From Trema orientale (Eukaryota > Streptophyta > Magnoliopsida > Rosales > Cannabaceae): 64,000 nucleotides of DNA. The position numbers and the translations under genes are program-made. The stretch covers positions 115,342 to 179,341 of the forward strand of contig JXTC01000273.1 of assembly GCA_002914845.1 (NCBI GenBank), written 5' to 3'. This document shows, one piece after another, positions 62,450 through 64,000 of the stretch (positions within the stretch are counted from its first letter, which is position 1; every line of letters begins with the position of its first letter). Under the pieces are notes generated by a model, which saw nothing but the letters and a program-made list of their open reading frames with translations, did not search any database and was not told the DNA's origin.

Positions 62450-62830
62450 GCTGTGTTTGGTAAAGAGGGAAGCAAAAAACATAGGAGAGTAAAAAGAATA
62501 TGTGGGATAGAAAGGAAAGTATTTTTTCCTCATAGTTGTTGACATGTAAGGAGGAAAGAAAATTAGTTTAATTTAAAATAATTATTTTGTCCATATATTA
62601 CTATTATTTAAAGTTAAATGTGTAAAGATAATTTAGTAATTTAACTTACTCATATATTAACGAAACTTTTTACTTCATATTTTCTCTCCATTTTAGATAG
62701 GGTGAAAATTATGTAGGCTGCACTATTTTTTTTTCCTTCTATTTTTCTTTTCTCTTCTATCGAATAACCAGATTTTTTAATTTCCCTAGACTTTCCTTCC
62801 TCTCCTTTTTTTCTTTCACCAAACATAGCC
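62450..62830. mobile_element. MITE-like inverted repeat, about 380 bp
   Basis: The left end reads GCTGTGTTTGGTA and the right end, reverse-complemented, GGCTATGTTTGGTGAA. Both continue inward as purine-rich A/G sequence on the outward-reading strand (AGAGGGAAGCAAAA; AAGAAAAAAAGGAG). The layout fits a Tourist-type MITE, but no target duplication was confirmed. Confidence 0.45.
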
Positions 62831-63380
62831 AGTTTCATCATATCCGTTGGGGAAGAATGACATCTATACCACCTTTCCCAACAAAAATTCCTTTAATTAA
62901 TTTTTCTCTTTCTTGTTTTTTTTTTTTAAGATATAATTACTAATAGTATTGCTTTTACGTTAATGTGAAAACGAACAGGAGGAGAAGTACTTTGAGTACT
63001 TGGAATCTGACCCCTAATCCTAATTTGAGTCAAGCATAACAAATTAATTGATTATGGCTGCCATAGTAGAAAGAATTGCATGATTGATTGATTAATTTGA
63101 CTAACCCAATTTCGTATCTGGCCAAAAAGGAGAATATATACTAAAACTTCAAGATTGTCATTTTTAAGCAATGTTACGTATATTCTTGTAAGTATGCATT
63201 CGAAAATACATATTATACATAGAGATATTTGCAATAGTATGTCTTTATGTTGTTGTTTCAAACTGTTAAATTTCGTTAGTGATTTAATACTAATCTGGGT
63301 TAAGCAAAAACCATGTTAATGTTTCTAGAAAGGTTGACTGTATACACACACAGATATATATATATATAGACACCAAATCC

Positions 63381-63595
63381 AGTAAGTATTTTTTTTTTAA
63401 CCTATGCATAGGTATCATTTTGCTTAATGAAAAATTTTTTTGCACATTTTTTTATATTAAAAAGTAAGAGAGATAAAAAATATTAATGATGTACGTCTTT
63501 TCATATACCTTAGCCATTGGATCACCATTAAATGATGATCTAATGGCTAAAAAAAAATATCTACACATAGGTAAATAAAAAAAAAAATACCTACT
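63381..63595. mobile_element. MITE-like inverted repeat with central palindrome, about 215 bp
   Basis: The outer ends AGTAAGTATTTTTTTTTT and, reverse-complemented, AGTAGGTATTTTTTTTTT are inverted repeats, each followed by an ACCTATG block. Near the right end is a palindrome (TAGCCATTGGATCA ... TGATCTAATGGCTA, about 63511-63549). No coding or clear target duplication. Confidence 0.5.
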
Positions 63596-64000
63596 AGATT
63601 GGCAACCATATATATATTGCAAGAAGTATCTATTGTTTGAATGAGTTCAATATGCCTGCTTTCCCTTATATATGTACTTTTGTTTCTAACATCATTTCGT
63701 GGACGGCAGTATAGATGATCTCAACATTGCACTATATATTATAAAAAAATTTCTTATCATATTGTGCATTTAATTCACAACTACATGTGCAATTTGAAAA
63801 TTGTAGTTGAAATTTGCATAATTTCTTTCAACCCACTTTAAGAGTCATCACCCTATGGAAAAATATATAAGATTTAGCTGTATGTTTTCTCATTAAAGTA
63901 ATTAAAAAATATCCTGTGACTTTTCTTTTTCCCAGCTCTTGCATGGAAATTATATGTTATTGTTGCGTGTTACATAAAATTGTTATCTATATTCATCTTG
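63596..64000. other. AT-rich DNA to the window edge
   Basis: Nothing recognisable. Confidence 0.5.

Noticed and set aside
1-64000. CRISPR arrays, bacterial operons, phage or viral genes
   Set aside because: The DNA is clearly plant nuclear; regular repeats found are satellites or transposon arms, and no virus-like coding region was recognised.

Overview
The window is AT-rich plant nuclear DNA, most likely from a eudicot. The evidence is intron-rich genes with GT-AG junctions, plant-only gene families (large-clade purple acid phosphatases, an F-box/MYND protein), long AT-rich intergenic DNA and many plant-type transposons. There are two assembly gaps (16495-16722 and 30766-30801) and a single N at 26030. 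I cannot name the species.

All six recognisable genes lie on the minus strand. From left to right they are: three tandem purple acid phosphatase (PAP) genes of the PAP1/PAP24/PAP27 type (2351-7690; 12175-16167, first exon not visible; 20661-24753); a four-exon gene for an unrecognised 255-residue protein (26278-28596); the RIO1 atypical kinase gene of 18S rRNA/40S maturation (32410-36872); and an F-box protein with Sel1-like and MYND zinc-finger parts (53328-54596). The PAP copies share one 12-exon architecture with the same intron phases, so they arose by tandem duplication. Their differences are mostly insertions in introns.

The rest is repeats and transposable elements. A CACTA end lies at the left edge (to 808). 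An inverted cluster of a TGTCGTT motif with a nested hairpin MITE fills intron 1 of the first PAP gene, and a one-direction array of the same motif fills intron 11 of the third. A Helitron 3' end (to 17684) sits beside the gap where exon 1 of the second PAP gene should be. A 3-kb PIF/Harbinger element (29103-32109, TTA target duplication) carries a broken Myb/SANT-like gene. Two hAT elements (39027-39408, 39900-40590) and a foldback MULE (40744-41551) follow. From about 55.1 to 60.3 kb a degenerate tandem repeat of about 285 bp is broken up by a 1024-bp MULE with a perfect 9-bp target duplication, a Tourist-like MITE and two other insertions. A large gene-poor stretch runs from 37.4 to 53.3 kb.

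The genes form no obvious pathway: secreted metallophosphoesterase-fold proteins, ribosome biogenesis (RIO1) and probable SCF-type ubiquitination (F-box/MYND). From memory, Arabidopsis PAP27 and an F-box/MYND gene are also near neighbours, so part of the order may be ancestral. I did not see an obvious new multi-gene system. The most unusual items are the TGTCGTT intronic arrays, the satellite with its layered insertions, the duplicated terminal exon of the unrecognised gene and the Helitron next to a missing exon.
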